A stretch of DNA of 64,000 bases from Anaerolineae bacterium (GTDB taxonomy: Bacteria > Chloroflexota > Anaerolineae > Aggregatilineales > Phototrophicaceae), in assembly GCA_022841825.1 (NCBI GenBank), contig JALHQT010000004.1, positions 372,001 through 436,000 of the forward strand, in the 5' to 3' direction. The notes under the pieces were generated by a model that saw only the letters and a list, made by a program, of their open reading frames with translations, searched no databases and was not told where the DNA came from. Of this stretch, positions 46,279 to 55,765 are shown one piece after another. Position 1 is the stretch's first letter, and each line of letters begins with the position of its first letter. The translations under genes and the position numbers were made by a program.

Positions 46279-48528
46279 TTAACTCCCCCAACCTTTGGCG
46301 AAGATGTTGGTGACCTTCTCGTCAGATTTGGGCACCCGCCAGACGTAGCGAACGATAGCATCTGCCGCGATGAACATGATGATCAGCGCCTGAATGATTT
46401 TCACCAGGTCAATCGAAATGTCTGCGCGGATCTGCATCAAGCCCGCGCCTGTCAGCAGCGCGCCCCATAGCAGCCCGGCGATGGGCATGCTGCGTGGGTT
46501 GCTGCGCGCCAACAGCGCGACGGCGATAGCATCGAAGCCGACGCCCGCAAAAAACAAAGGTTTCATGTTGTACTGCACGCTCGTCACTTCGATGGCTCCT
46601 GCCAGACCTGCCAGCGCGCCACCCAGCGCCAGCGCCAGGATGATGTTCCAGCGCACGTTCATGCCCGCATACCGGGCGGCGTCACTGTTCGCGCCGACGG
46701 TGCGCAGCTCAAAGCCGAGCGTGGTTTTTTGCAGGAACCAGTCCGTCAGCCAAACGGCGGCGACCATGATGACGAAGCCCAGGTGGAGGGCACCACGGAC
46801 GTTGATGAACTGGAGGAACAAGCCCACGACGAGCGTGACGCCGCCGAGGATGGCGGGCTGCACGAATGCGCGCATACCGCTCGCCTTCTTGCGCCGCGAC
46901 CAGAGCGCCAGCAGGAAGACGACGATGCCTGCTGCAACGATCACCCAGGGCGAGAGATCCGTGAACTGCGGCATTCTGAGGGCTTCTATCAGGTCGGGCG
47001 TCTTGGGGGTGCTGGCGTTGATGTCGAGCAGGATGACCGGGTCGGTCGATTTGATCAGCCAATCGACCAGGCGGATGGAGATGTAATTGAGCATGATGGT
47101 CACGATGACCTCATGCGCCCCGGTGTATGCTTTGAGCGCGCCGGGGATGGCACCCCACAGGAAACCGCCGACGATACCCATGACGATGATCAGCGGCAGA
47201 TGAATGACGGGCGGCAATCCCGCGAAGATGGGCGAGATGGCAACCCAGACCGCCAGGATGGCACCTGCGTAAAGCTGCCCTTCCGCGCCAATGTTGAAGA
47301 CGCCTGCTTTGAAGCCGAGCGCGACCGCCAGACCCGCGATGATGAACGGGATTGAACGGACGAGCATTTGCTCCAGGTTTTCTGGAAAGAAGATTATGGC
47401 GGAATTGCCCAGCCGCGCGTAGAGCGTCTGTGGAACGGTCGCGCCATCGGCGTTGGTCGTCGTGACGGTTCCCGTGAGCATGCTGCCCGCTCCGACGATC
47501 AGACGGTCACCAGGGCGGCGGATGAGCGTGTTGTTGGCAATGGCGTCGTCAAGCTCTTCATTGAGCGCGGTGCCAACATCGGCGTTCGTCAGGATGCCCT
47601 GTTCGTAGAGCGCACGCACCAACTGCACCTGCTCATTGAGCCGCGTGGGGTCGGTGATGCCTGCGGCGGTCAGCGGCTCGACGATGGCGATGGCTTCGAG
47701 GACTGCGCTGGCGGCGGAGCGCGCTGCCTGACCGGGATCGGTGTTATCCGCTCCAACTTCCAGAGAGGCGATTGCTGCAAGAGCGCTCGCTTCAGGGCTG
47801 TCGAGCGCGATGTTCGCTTCGCCAAGGCGGTCGATAGTGCTGACGAGGCGCTCAAGACGGACGATGCCTTCGCTGTTCAGGATTTGCATGTAGCGCAGCA
47901 GGTCGGCGTCGCCCATCGCTGCGGTCGAGGGGGCGAGTGCGGAAATCGCCTCACGCGCATTACTGGGAAGCGCGTCTAAGCCGATGACGTATGGCTCCGC
48001 GAGCGCGCGGACATCCCCGCGTTCTGCCTCGTTCAGTTCGGCGATCATCGGTCGCATCGTGTTGAGCGTTTCGACGCCGAGCGATTGGATCTCGCCGACG
48101 CTGACGCTCAGTTCCGCCAGTCCTTCGTCGCTCACTTCGCCCAGGGCGGGTAGGATTTCCGCGTAGCGCTGCGCGGTGTTAATGCCAACGGCGGACAGCG
48201 CGGCGGCATCCTGCCCCAAGCGGCGAAGATCGCGGACGGTGAATGCACCGGCTTGCGTGAACGTCGTGACCAGTTCAAGGTCGTCGGGTGTGACCGTATC
48301 GTTGATGGCGACGCCAAGCGAGCCTTCGATGAGCGCGCTGTAGGCGGTGCCAGAGATCGCCAGTCCGCGCCCGACATCCCCGCGCCCGCCCGTCAGGATC
48401 ATGAACGGGACTGTCAGCAGTAGGGCGGTAAGTACCGCAAGCACGGGCACCAGGGAAGGGGAAATGCGCCCCCATGTCCGCCCGATAGGCGCGAGTCCCC
48501 CTTGTGGGCGGAGTGTTGCTTCAGCCAT
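46279..48528 (-). CDS. BMP-type nucleoside ABC transporter permease (YufP-like) with a large extracytoplasmic insertion
   Basis: C-term GFKAGVFNIGAEGQLYAGAILAVWV, GAIPGALKAYTGAHEVIVTIMLNYIS, FELRTVGANSDAARYAGMN; roughly 300-aa helical region after TM1. Confidence 0.9.
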   Translation of the reverse strand: MAEATLRPQGGLAPIGRTWGRISPSLVPVLAVLTALLLTVPFMILTGGRGDVGRGLAISGTAYSALIEGSLGVAINDTVTPDDLELVTTFTQAGAFTVRDLRRLGQDAAALSAVGINTAQRYAEILPALGEVSDEGLAELSVSVGEIQSLGVETLNTMRPMIAELNEAERGDVRALAEPYVIGLDALPSNAREAISALAPSTAAMGDADLLRYMQILNSEGIVRLERLVSTIDRLGEANIALDSPEASALAAIASLEVGADNTDPGQAARSAASAVLEAIAIVEPLTAAGITDPTRLNEQVQLVRALYEQGILTNADVGTALNEELDDAIANNTLIRRPGDRLIVGAGSMLTGTVTTTNADGATVPQTLYARLGNSAIIFFPENLEQMLVRSIPFIIAGLAVALGFKAGVFNIGAEGQLYAGAILAVWVAISPIFAGLPPVIHLPLIIVMGIVGGFLWGAIPGALKAYTGAHEVIVTIMLNYISIRLVDWLIKSTDPVILLDINASTPKTPDLIEALRMPQFTDLSPWVIVAAGIVVFLLALWSRRKKASGMRAFVQPAILGGVTLVVGLFLQFINVRGALHLGFVIMVAAVWLTDWFLQKTTLGFELRTVGANSDAARYAGMNVRWNIILALALGGALAGLAGAIEVTSVQYNMKPLFFAGVGFDAIAVALLARSNPRSMPIAGLLWGALLTGAGLMQIRADISIDLVKIIQALIIMFIAADAIVRYVWRVPKSDEKVTNIFAKGWGS

Positions 48529-50074
48529 GTGCGACCGCCTTCTGTTGTACAGCCTGTTCCGATTTGACCCCCGCCATTAGCAAACCGACTCGGTTGCGGT
48601 CGGCGTCGGCGATAGGCAGGATATCAATGATCTGACCCGCGTACATGACGGCGACACGGTCAGAGAGCGAGAGGATTTCGTCGAGTTCTGCTGAGACGAG
48701 CAGCACTGCCGTTCCGCTGTCGCGCATGGCGACGATCTGGCGATGGATGAACTCGATTGAGCCGACATCGAGACCGCGCGTAGGCTGGGCGGCGATGAGC
48801 AGCTTGCTGGGGCGGGAGAATTCACGCGCGACGATGGTCTTTTGCTGGTTGCCGCCGGAAAGCTTGCCGATGTTGACGAAGATGCCTGGCGTGCGTACGT
48901 CAAACTTCTTCACCAGGGCTTCGGCATTCTCCTCTATGGCGTCTTCATTGGCGATTACGCCGCTGCTGAAGGGCTTGATGTAATAGGTTTGCAGGACGAG
49001 ATTGTCCTTGATGGGAAAGTCGTAGACCATCCCGTTCTTCTGGCGGTCTTCGGGGACGTGCCCAACGCCGACTTCGGTCACACGGCGCGGCGAGGCATGG
49101 GTGATGTCATGAGTGTCGAGTGTGAGATGCCCGCTGATAATGGGGCGCAAGCCTGTGATCGCTTCGATCAGCTCGGTCTGCCCGTTGCCCTGGACCCCTG
49201 CGATGCCCAGGATTTCGCCCGAGAAAACGTCCAGCGAGAGATGCTTGACGGCGAGCAGGTCCCGGTCGTCTTTGACCGTCAGATCGCGGATTTGCAGGAC
49301 GGGCGCGCCAGGGTTGGCAGGCGCTTTATCGACGCGCAGCAGGACTTCGCGCCCGACCATCATGGCGGCGAGCGATTCCTGCGTCGCCGATTTTGGATCG
49401 GCATGACCTGCGACTCTTCCGCCGCGAAGCACGGCGACGCGGTCGCAGATTTCCAGCACTTCTTTGAGTTTGTGGCTGATGAAAATGATGCTCACGCCCC
49501 GGTCGATCAGGGTGCGCATGATGTCAAATAAGCCCTCGGCTTCCTGCGGAGTCAGCACGGCAGTAGGCTCGTCGAGGATGAGGATGTCGCACTTCCGGTA
49601 GAGCGCCTTGAGGATTTCGACGCGCTGCTGTACGCCGACGGGTAAGTCCTGAACCAGCGCATCCGGATCAACGTCTAGCCCATACTGTTTGGCGATTTCG
49701 AGGATACGCGCCTTTGCCGCGCGGCGGTTGAGAAACAGCCCGCTCACGGTTTCATTGCCGAGCATGATGTTCTCGGTGACGGACAGCACCGGGACGAGTT
49801 GAAAGTGCTGATGGACCATGCCGATGCCTCGTGCGATGGCATCGTTCGGGTTTCGGATATGGGCGGCTTTGCCATTGATGAGGATTTCGCCTTCGTCTGG
49901 CGAATAAAGCCCATAAATTAAATTCATTAAGGTGCTTTTTCCTGCGCCGTTCTCGCCCAGCAACCCCAGTACCTCGCCTTTACGCAGTTGTAAGTCGATG
50001 TGATCGTTGGCGAGGACGCCTGGGAATCGTTTAGTGAGACCGCGCACTTCGAGCACGGTGGGGGTCTCGATCAT
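48521..50074 (-). CDS. Dual-ATPase ABC transporter ATP-binding protein (YufO/RbsA-like)
   Basis: GLLGENGAGKSTLMNLIYGLYSPDEGEI, LILDEPTAVLTPQE, second half LSGGNQQKTIVAREFSRPSKLLIAAQPTRGLDVGS. Confidence 0.95.
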   Translation of the reverse strand: MIETPTVLEVRGLTKRFPGVLANDHIDLQLRKGEVLGLLGENGAGKSTLMNLIYGLYSPDEGEILINGKAAHIRNPNDAIARGIGMVHQHFQLVPVLSVTENIMLGNETVSGLFLNRRAAKARILEIAKQYGLDVDPDALVQDLPVGVQQRVEILKALYRKCDILILDEPTAVLTPQEAEGLFDIMRTLIDRGVSIIFISHKLKEVLEICDRVAVLRGGRVAGHADPKSATQESLAAMMVGREVLLRVDKAPANPGAPVLQIRDLTVKDDRDLLAVKHLSLDVFSGEILGIAGVQGNGQTELIEAITGLRPIISGHLTLDTHDITHASPRRVTEVGVGHVPEDRQKNGMVYDFPIKDNLVLQTYYIKPFSSGVIANEDAIEENAEALVKKFDVRTPGIFVNIGKLSGGNQQKTIVAREFSRPSKLLIAAQPTRGLDVGSIEFIHRQIVAMRDSGTAVLLVSAELDEILSLSDRVAVMYAGQIIDILPIADADRNRVGLLMAGVKSEQAVQQKAVAHG

Positions 50075-50123
50075 CGATGAACCTCTTTTGAGTCTCGGTC
50101 GTTTTGTAACAGGATAAAAACTG

Positions 50124-51740
50124 TTAGCTGCCGAGTATATCGTCGCTTTGGAAGAGGCGCATCAATTTGAGAGCGACCTGCATATTGATCCTGACGAGCG
50201 GTTCATTCAGCTTGATTCCGCACAGCGTCTCGATTCGTTCCAGACGATAGTTGAGGGTGCTGCGGTGAATCGAGAGCTGTTCGGCTGCTTCGACGCCGTT
50301 GCCGCCAGCATCGAGGTAGACTTCCAGCGTGTTGAGCAGACTGCTGCCGGTTTCCGCCGCCAGGCGTCGAATGAGGGGGACATACGGATTACTCGTCAGG
50401 CTGCTGCTGCCTGCACGAAAGAGCGTATGAAGGTAGCCCAGCGTTTCAAAGTGTACGACGGGATCTCTGCTTGCGATACGCCGCGCGATCAGGAGCGTTT
50501 CCTGGCACTGCGCATACAGAGCCGGGACACTTGCGCCGCCACTCAGGCTGCCGCTGACCGCGATCCGCGCATCTGGGCTGGCGAGGAGGAGTGACTGCGC
50601 CAGTTCCGCGCTGCTGCTTTGCGCCAGGACAACAACCTGCCCCGCAAACTGCCCGACAACCCCCCGTGCATGGAGCGCGGCGAGCGCCCGATTGATCCTG
50701 CGATCCAGTTCCGTCAAGCGGATGGTCGCCCGTTCCGGCGCGTCAATCACATACATCGTCAGGACAGCGTTCACGTCAAGCCCATACCGCAGCGCCAGAT
50801 CCGCGACGACAGCTTCGCGTCCCGGTTCCTGCTGGATGAGCTGCGCCAGCAAGCCGCCTTTGAGCGAGGCTTCGGCGTTTTGGACGGCTTCCTGATGGAA
50901 GATCATCAGCGCTGCGACGGTCGCGCCACTTTCAATCGCCAGGCGGTCGAGGTCGTTGAGGGGGCGGTCGCCCGCGATGATCCAGATGTAGCCGTACAAG
51001 TCGCCGTGCACGACTATGGGTGCGAGGATGCGCTCCATCTCCAACCCGACATCCGGCATCTGTGCAATGTGAACCGGGCGCATGGTGGAGCGGATTTGTC
51101 CCAGAATCCCGCGTTCTTCGAGCGCCTGAACCAGGCGTGGGTCGGTGCGCCCTTCCTTAAGCGTATAACTGCGTGCTTCGTCGTAAGCAGCGAGGTTACA
51201 GCTTGCCAGCGCTTCAAAGCGAGCGTTTTCGATGCTGACGGATTGATGGATCAGGCTCGCCAGCGTCTCCGCGAGGCTTTGCAGGTTGCCGCCTTCCAGG
51301 ATGAGTTGATTAAGGCGGCGATGAATATCGAGCGCCTGCTCGACATTGCGCATGTTGGCGGCAGCGATGCGCTGGTTGATCGCTTTTGCCACGTCAACGA
51401 AGCGCACCTGCCAGGGGATTTCGATCAGTACGAAGTCGCAGGCTTCGGCGGCATCCCGCAGCGCGGTTGGCGCACGTTCGATAACACGCCCGACCGCCAG
51501 CCCAAGCGCGACGACCTGTTTCTCCGCCAGCGCCTGGATGTAGTCGCGCTGTTCCTGGTCGCTGTCGGGCAGGGCATTTGCGGTCGTCAACACGAATTCA
51601 CCGCCGTTCAGCCATTGTGCGGCATCCGGGACGCCGACGACATGCGCCCAGGAGATGCTTTGCGTAAGATGGCTGCGCCCGGCAACGACGGCTGCGCCCG
51701 TCAGTTCCGGGAGTTCAAGCGCTTCTGAAAGGGTCAACAT
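50124..51740 (-). CDS. PucR family transcriptional regulator
   Basis: MLTLSEALELPELTGAAVVAGRSHLTQSISWAHVVGVPDAAQWLNGGEFVLTTANALP; C-term HTH SLLNTLEVYLDAGGNGVEAAEQLSIHRSTLNYRLERIETLCGIKL. Confidence 0.96.
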   Translation of the reverse strand: MLTLSEALELPELTGAAVVAGRSHLTQSISWAHVVGVPDAAQWLNGGEFVLTTANALPDSDQEQRDYIQALAEKQVVALGLAVGRVIERAPTALRDAAEACDFVLIEIPWQVRFVDVAKAINQRIAAANMRNVEQALDIHRRLNQLILEGGNLQSLAETLASLIHQSVSIENARFEALASCNLAAYDEARSYTLKEGRTDPRLVQALEERGILGQIRSTMRPVHIAQMPDVGLEMERILAPIVVHGDLYGYIWIIAGDRPLNDLDRLAIESGATVAALMIFHQEAVQNAEASLKGGLLAQLIQQEPGREAVVADLALRYGLDVNAVLTMYVIDAPERATIRLTELDRRINRALAALHARGVVGQFAGQVVVLAQSSSAELAQSLLLASPDARIAVSGSLSGGASVPALYAQCQETLLIARRIASRDPVVHFETLGYLHTLFRAGSSSLTSNPYVPLIRRLAAETGSSLLNTLEVYLDAGGNGVEAAEQLSIHRSTLNYRLERIETLCGIKLNEPLVRINMQVALKLMRLFQSDDILGS

Positions 51741-51744
51741 GCGT

Positions 51745-51750
51745 TATAAT
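51745..51750 (+). promoter_or_regulatory. Consensus -10 box TATAAT for selC
   Basis: Exact TATAAT 12 nt upstream of the tRNA; the cognate -35 would lie inside the first pucR codons. Confidence 0.55.
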
Positions 51751-51761
51751 GCCGCTCTCTT

Positions 51762-51855
<94 letters not shown>

Positions 51856-51913
51856 TCATTCGCTTTGCGCGAACGCCGCTGCGTCAGTCGTGCTGCCCAT
51901 CTATGGCGATTCC

Positions 51914-52540
51914 CTAGAAGAAACCAAAGCGTCGCTGATGCCGCTCCTCTTTGAAAGGGTCGCCATTGTTGTGATAGCCCGCGTTTTCCCAATAGCCGGG
52001 TTTGTCTGCCGCGCTGAATTCCAACGCGCGCAGCCACTTGGCGCTTTTCCAGAAGTAGCGCTTGGGTACCAATGTGCGCAGCGGGTATCCATGATCGGGT
52101 TCGAGCGGCTTACCGTCGAACTTGTACGCCAGCATCACGTCATCATCCATCATGACATCCAGCGGCACGTTGGTGGTGTAGCCGCCATCGCAGTGTGCGA
52201 TCACATGCTTGACGTTCGATTTGATCCCGAACAGCGCGACGAAGTCGCGGAAACGCACACCCTCCCAGATCGTGTCGAATTTGCTCCAGGTGGTCACGCA
52301 GTGGATGTCGCAGGTCTGCGCGACGGTGGGCAGAGCAATGAACTCGCTCCACGTCCAGCGCATTTCCTTTTCGACCAAACCGAACACACGCAGATCCCAA
52401 CGTGCAGCGTCGAAGCGCGGCACTTGCCCGACATGCAGGATGGGGAAGTCGAGCGTCAGCGACTGCCCTGGCGGCAGGCGTCCTTCTTTCTTGATCCGGG
52501 CTTCATCTGCGCGGCGCTGATCGACTGTCTCTCTGCTCAT
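51914..52540 (-). CDS. Molybdopterin-dependent oxidoreductase (sulfite oxidase / YedY-like catalytic domain)
   Basis: TCDIHCVTTWSKFDTIWEGVRFRDF (Cys ligand), MLAYKFDGKPLEPDHGYPLRTLVPKRYFWKSAKWL. Confidence 0.93.
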   Translation of the reverse strand: MSRETVDQRRADEARIKKEGRLPPGQSLTLDFPILHVGQVPRFDAARWDLRVFGLVEKEMRWTWSEFIALPTVAQTCDIHCVTTWSKFDTIWEGVRFRDFVALFGIKSNVKHVIAHCDGGYTTNVPLDVMMDDDVMLAYKFDGKPLEPDHGYPLRTLVPKRYFWKSAKWLRALEFSAADKPGYWENAGYHNNGDPFKEERHQRRFGFF

Positions 52541-52594
52541 GGAAATCCCTCGAAATAGTCTCACACTCATCAGAGGGATTATAGTCCATTTGTG

Positions 52595-52628
52595 GCGAAA
52601 ACTCCTGCCTCCAGGCAGGAGTTTTCGC
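52595..52628 (-). terminator. Bidirectional-type terminator GCGAAAACTCCTGCC-TCCA-GGCAGGAGTTTTCGC
   Basis: Perfect 15-bp stem with A/T ends. Confidence 0.88.
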
Positions 52629-52644
52629 TAACCAGTCTCGTTGT

Positions 52645-54012
52645 TTATTCGCTGCCGTTGCGATCCAGAATTACAGTGACTTCGCTGTCCTGGTAGCTGT
52701 AATCCTCTACCTGCACCAGCACAACCCCATCGCTTGGAACGACGAGGCTCGCCGATAGATCGCTGATGGTGCTTGCGCTGAGGTAACTGAGTGTTGACCC
52801 GGATTGCAGTACCGTGATTGACACTGACGACGACGGGACGTTGGTGTAATCGAACGTCAGAGTCACGCTTTCCCCCGCGTTCCCGGTAAACGTGACCGTG
52901 TTCCGCGTGATGTTACTGGAGAACGAGAGCGTCTGTGCGCCTCTATCCAGCGATTCCAACACGGTCTCGTCAAACTGAATAGTGACGCTGCCGCTGCTGT
53001 CCGGTTCAAGCGTGCGGACGAGGATCGTATAGGTGCCGGTGGTTGGAATCTGGAACGCTCGAATGGTCGGGTCGGCTCCGCTGTAACTATCGCTGTAGGC
53101 AACCTGATAGCCTTCGGGACCGTTGAGCACGAGTGCCGTGCCGACTACCGCGCCACCTTCGACGGTGAGATCGATGATGTCGCCCTGCTCGGCGCTGAAC
53201 TGATAGTAAAGGTAAGAGCTTGCGCCGCTCAAACGCCCCTCGGCATTTTCGCCAAATTCGAGTGAGATGATCTCGGCGCGCTGCAGCGTGAGCGTGAATG
53301 TGCCGGTGTCGTCATTGCCGAAGCTGGTTGCCTCGATGGTGTACAAGCCATCTTCCGGGAGCACATAGGGACCAATGAGGGAGTTGAGGTTACCCGCGCC
53401 GTCGTCATTGCTGACCAGGGGGAAGTCCTTCTCCAGTTCCGGGTAGAGGTGGAGATAGGTATCCCAGGTATTTCCGGTCGAAATCATGGTGATGATGATG
53501 GTGTCTCCCGCGTCGCCACGGAAGGTGTAGTAGGTGCGCAGCGCGTCCGGCGTCAGCTCCCCGTCAATCGTCATGCCATATTCGATGAGATCGATGGTGG
53601 TTTCTGCCGTCGTCAGTGTGTATGCGCCGTAATTGTCCTCGGTTAGCGTCGAGCCAAGCGCCGCGCCGTAGCTCTGGACAACAATGGTGTACAGCCCACT
53701 TTCCGGGATCAGAAACCGCGAGATGCGTGAGTTTCTCTCTCCGGCACCGTCGTCGTTGCTCGCCAGGGTCTGTCCTTCGCTATCGAGGAGGGTGAGGAAT
53801 GGGTCAAAATCCGTCGAGATCAGGGTAATGGTGATGATCTGTTCGGCTGTCGCCGCAAACTGGAAGGACGCACGCGGTGTTTCTTCTGACAACGTGCCAT
53901 CGATCGTGTTGCCGATCACGATGGGACGGGCGTCATCCTGCGCGGAGACAACTGTGAGCGGTAAGGCGAGCAGCAGCGCCAGTATCAGCAATTGTCGTAG
54001 AGACTTAAACAT
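52645..54012 (-). CDS. Secreted protein with pre-peptidase C-terminal (PPC)-type repeats
   Basis: Signal peptide LRQLLILALLLALPLTVVSAQ; repeated FDPFLTLLDSEGQTLASNDDGAG...SGLYTIVVQSYG; SD AAGGGAGG. Confidence 0.88.
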   Translation of the reverse strand: MFKSLRQLLILALLLALPLTVVSAQDDARPIVIGNTIDGTLSEETPRASFQFAATAEQIITITLISTDFDPFLTLLDSEGQTLASNDDGAGERNSRISRFLIPESGLYTIVVQSYGAALGSTLTEDNYGAYTLTTAETTIDLIEYGMTIDGELTPDALRTYYTFRGDAGDTIIITMISTGNTWDTYLHLYPELEKDFPLVSNDDGAGNLNSLIGPYVLPEDGLYTIEATSFGNDDTGTFTLTLQRAEIISLEFGENAEGRLSGASSYLYYQFSAEQGDIIDLTVEGGAVVGTALVLNGPEGYQVAYSDSYSGADPTIRAFQIPTTGTYTILVRTLEPDSSGSVTIQFDETVLESLDRGAQTLSFSSNITRNTVTFTGNAGESVTLTFDYTNVPSSSVSITVLQSGSTLSYLSASTISDLSASLVVPSDGVVLVQVEDYSYQDSEVTVILDRNGSE

Positions 54013-54179
54013 GGAGAGACCTCCCTTAGCCAGTATTCGGTATTCTCGTATCCCCCAAGCCATTGTAATGCCGTTTCGACTTCGTCTTGCCTTGACTTGC
54101 CCAACGGAGTGCATACGACCTGCATGTGTGTTACAGTGGAACCATTGTTGGACTCGTGAACATCAAAAGGTCGATCACC

Positions 54180-54725
54180 ATGATCGAACAAGCAGCTGGC
54201 TTTGCTCGCCCGCTTCTTAATCTGCCCTGGGCACGGCGGACGCGGCGCAACCATGCGCTGGAACACGCCACCATCACCATCCTGGCGACTCGGCTGCGCA
54301 ACCTGCGCATGGCGGGGCGCAGCGATGCCGGTGGCTTCGTCCTGTTTGGCGATGTGCCGACTGAATCGGTCGAACAGGCAGCCGAGGATGCGCTCCTGCG
54401 CCTGGCGCGCGGCGATCACAAACTGGCAGTCCACCCCAACTGCGGGACGAACCTGATCACGACCGCGTTCATGACCAGCGTCGCCGCAATGGTCGGGCTG
54501 ACCGGTGCGCAGCGCCGCGATTGGTTCGGACGGTTGCCATTCATGATGATGCTGGTGATGGTGGCTGGGATGCTGTCGCAGCCGCTCGGTACATCGCTGC
54601 AGAAACATGTGACGACCGATGCCGATCCCGCTGACACAGAGATTATCGAGGTCACGCGCCACGAAGTGACGATGCCTTTCGGCGGCAAAATGACCCTGCA
54701 TCGGGTGAACACACGCTCCTCATGA
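54180..54725 (+). CDS. DUF6391-like membrane protein
   Basis: RTRRNHALEHATITIL...GGFVLFGDVPTESVEQAAEDALLRLARGDHKLAVHPNCGTN. Confidence 0.8.
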   Translation: MIEQAAGFARPLLNLPWARRTRRNHALEHATITILATRLRNLRMAGRSDAGGFVLFGDVPTESVEQAAEDALLRLARGDHKLAVHPNCGTNLITTAFMTSVAAMVGLTGAQRRDWFGRLPFMMMLVMVAGMLSQPLGTSLQKHVTTDADPADTEIIEVTRHEVTMPFGGKMTLHRVNTRSS

Positions 54726-55711
54726 GCAAGATCTACACGCTCTACCTGCTTCACGGCGACGATGACCTGCGGATTGAGGAAGAAGCGATTCGACTGGAGA
54801 ACCAGTTTGACGATCCTTCCAACCCCGGATTGAACACATCGTCGTTTGATGGGGCTAGCGCGGATGTCGGTGAGATTATGGGCGCGGCGCTGGCATTCCC
54901 GTTCCTGGCGGAGCGGCGATTGGTCATCGTCAAAGACCTGGTCGCGCATCTGACGCGCAAAGGCGCTGGAAACACGGGCAAAAAGGCGCTTGAGACGCTG
55001 ATCCAGCAGCTTCCGGACCTTCCGGATTGGGCCCGTTTGATCCTGATTGAGCGACAGCGCATTGACGAAAAAAACAAGCTCGTGCAGCTTGCGCGTTCGC
55101 ATGAGCGCGCCGCCGAGAAGCTGTGCCTGGTTCCAAAAGACACCACCCAGTGGATCAGCAAGCGCGCGCAGGAAACGTACGGCACGCCGATCAATTCCCA
55201 GGCAGCCCATGCCCTGGCGATGGTTACGAATGGCGACCTGCGCGCGGCGGACAGCGAGCTGTACAAGCTCTCGTTGTATGTCGATGGCGCGCGCGCGATC
55301 AGCGAGGAAGATGTCAGCCTGCTGACTCCTTATGTTTCCGAGACGAGCATGTTCGATATGGTGGATGCACTGGCGGAAGGACGGACGACTGCGGCAGCGT
55401 CACTGCTGCACCGCTTGTTAGGGCAGCAGGAAGACCCCTTCGCTCTCTACGGGATGATCATCCGGCAGTTCCGCCTGCTGCTGCTGGCGAAAGAACATCT
55501 CGTGGGGGGTGGTAGCCCCAAAGACCTGCCCGGCGTCCTGGGTGTCCACGCGTACCCGGCGGAGAAAGCCGCGAAACAATCTCGCAGCTTCACGATCCCG
55601 CAGTTGGAGCGTATCTATCGCTTGTTGCAGGAATACGACTGGAAGATGAAGACCGGGCGCATCGAGCCGCTGCTTGCGCTGGATCTGCTGGTTGCCAGTC
55701 TGGGACGCTAG
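54722..55711 (+). CDS. holA: DNA polymerase III subunit delta
   Basis: YLLHGDDDLRIEEEAIRL, FPFLAERRLVIVKDL, MVDALAEGRTTAAASLLHRLLGQQEDPFALYGMIIRQFRLLL; ATGA overlap with the upstream gene. Confidence 0.92.
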   Translation: MSKIYTLYLLHGDDDLRIEEEAIRLENQFDDPSNPGLNTSSFDGASADVGEIMGAALAFPFLAERRLVIVKDLVAHLTRKGAGNTGKKALETLIQQLPDLPDWARLILIERQRIDEKNKLVQLARSHERAAEKLCLVPKDTTQWISKRAQETYGTPINSQAAHALAMVTNGDLRAADSELYKLSLYVDGARAISEEDVSLLTPYVSETSMFDMVDALAEGRTTAAASLLHRLLGQQEDPFALYGMIIRQFRLLLLAKEHLVGGGSPKDLPGVLGVHAYPAEKAAKQSRSFTIPQLERIYRLLQEYDWKMKTGRIEPLLALDLLVASLGR

Positions 55712-55765
55712 AGGCGTGATGCGTCACTCGTAGCAGGTTGTTGATCACAGTCGACGGTGTGAAGG

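Noticed and set aside
50619-51728. 369-aa + strand ORF
   Set aside because: Antisense of pucR.
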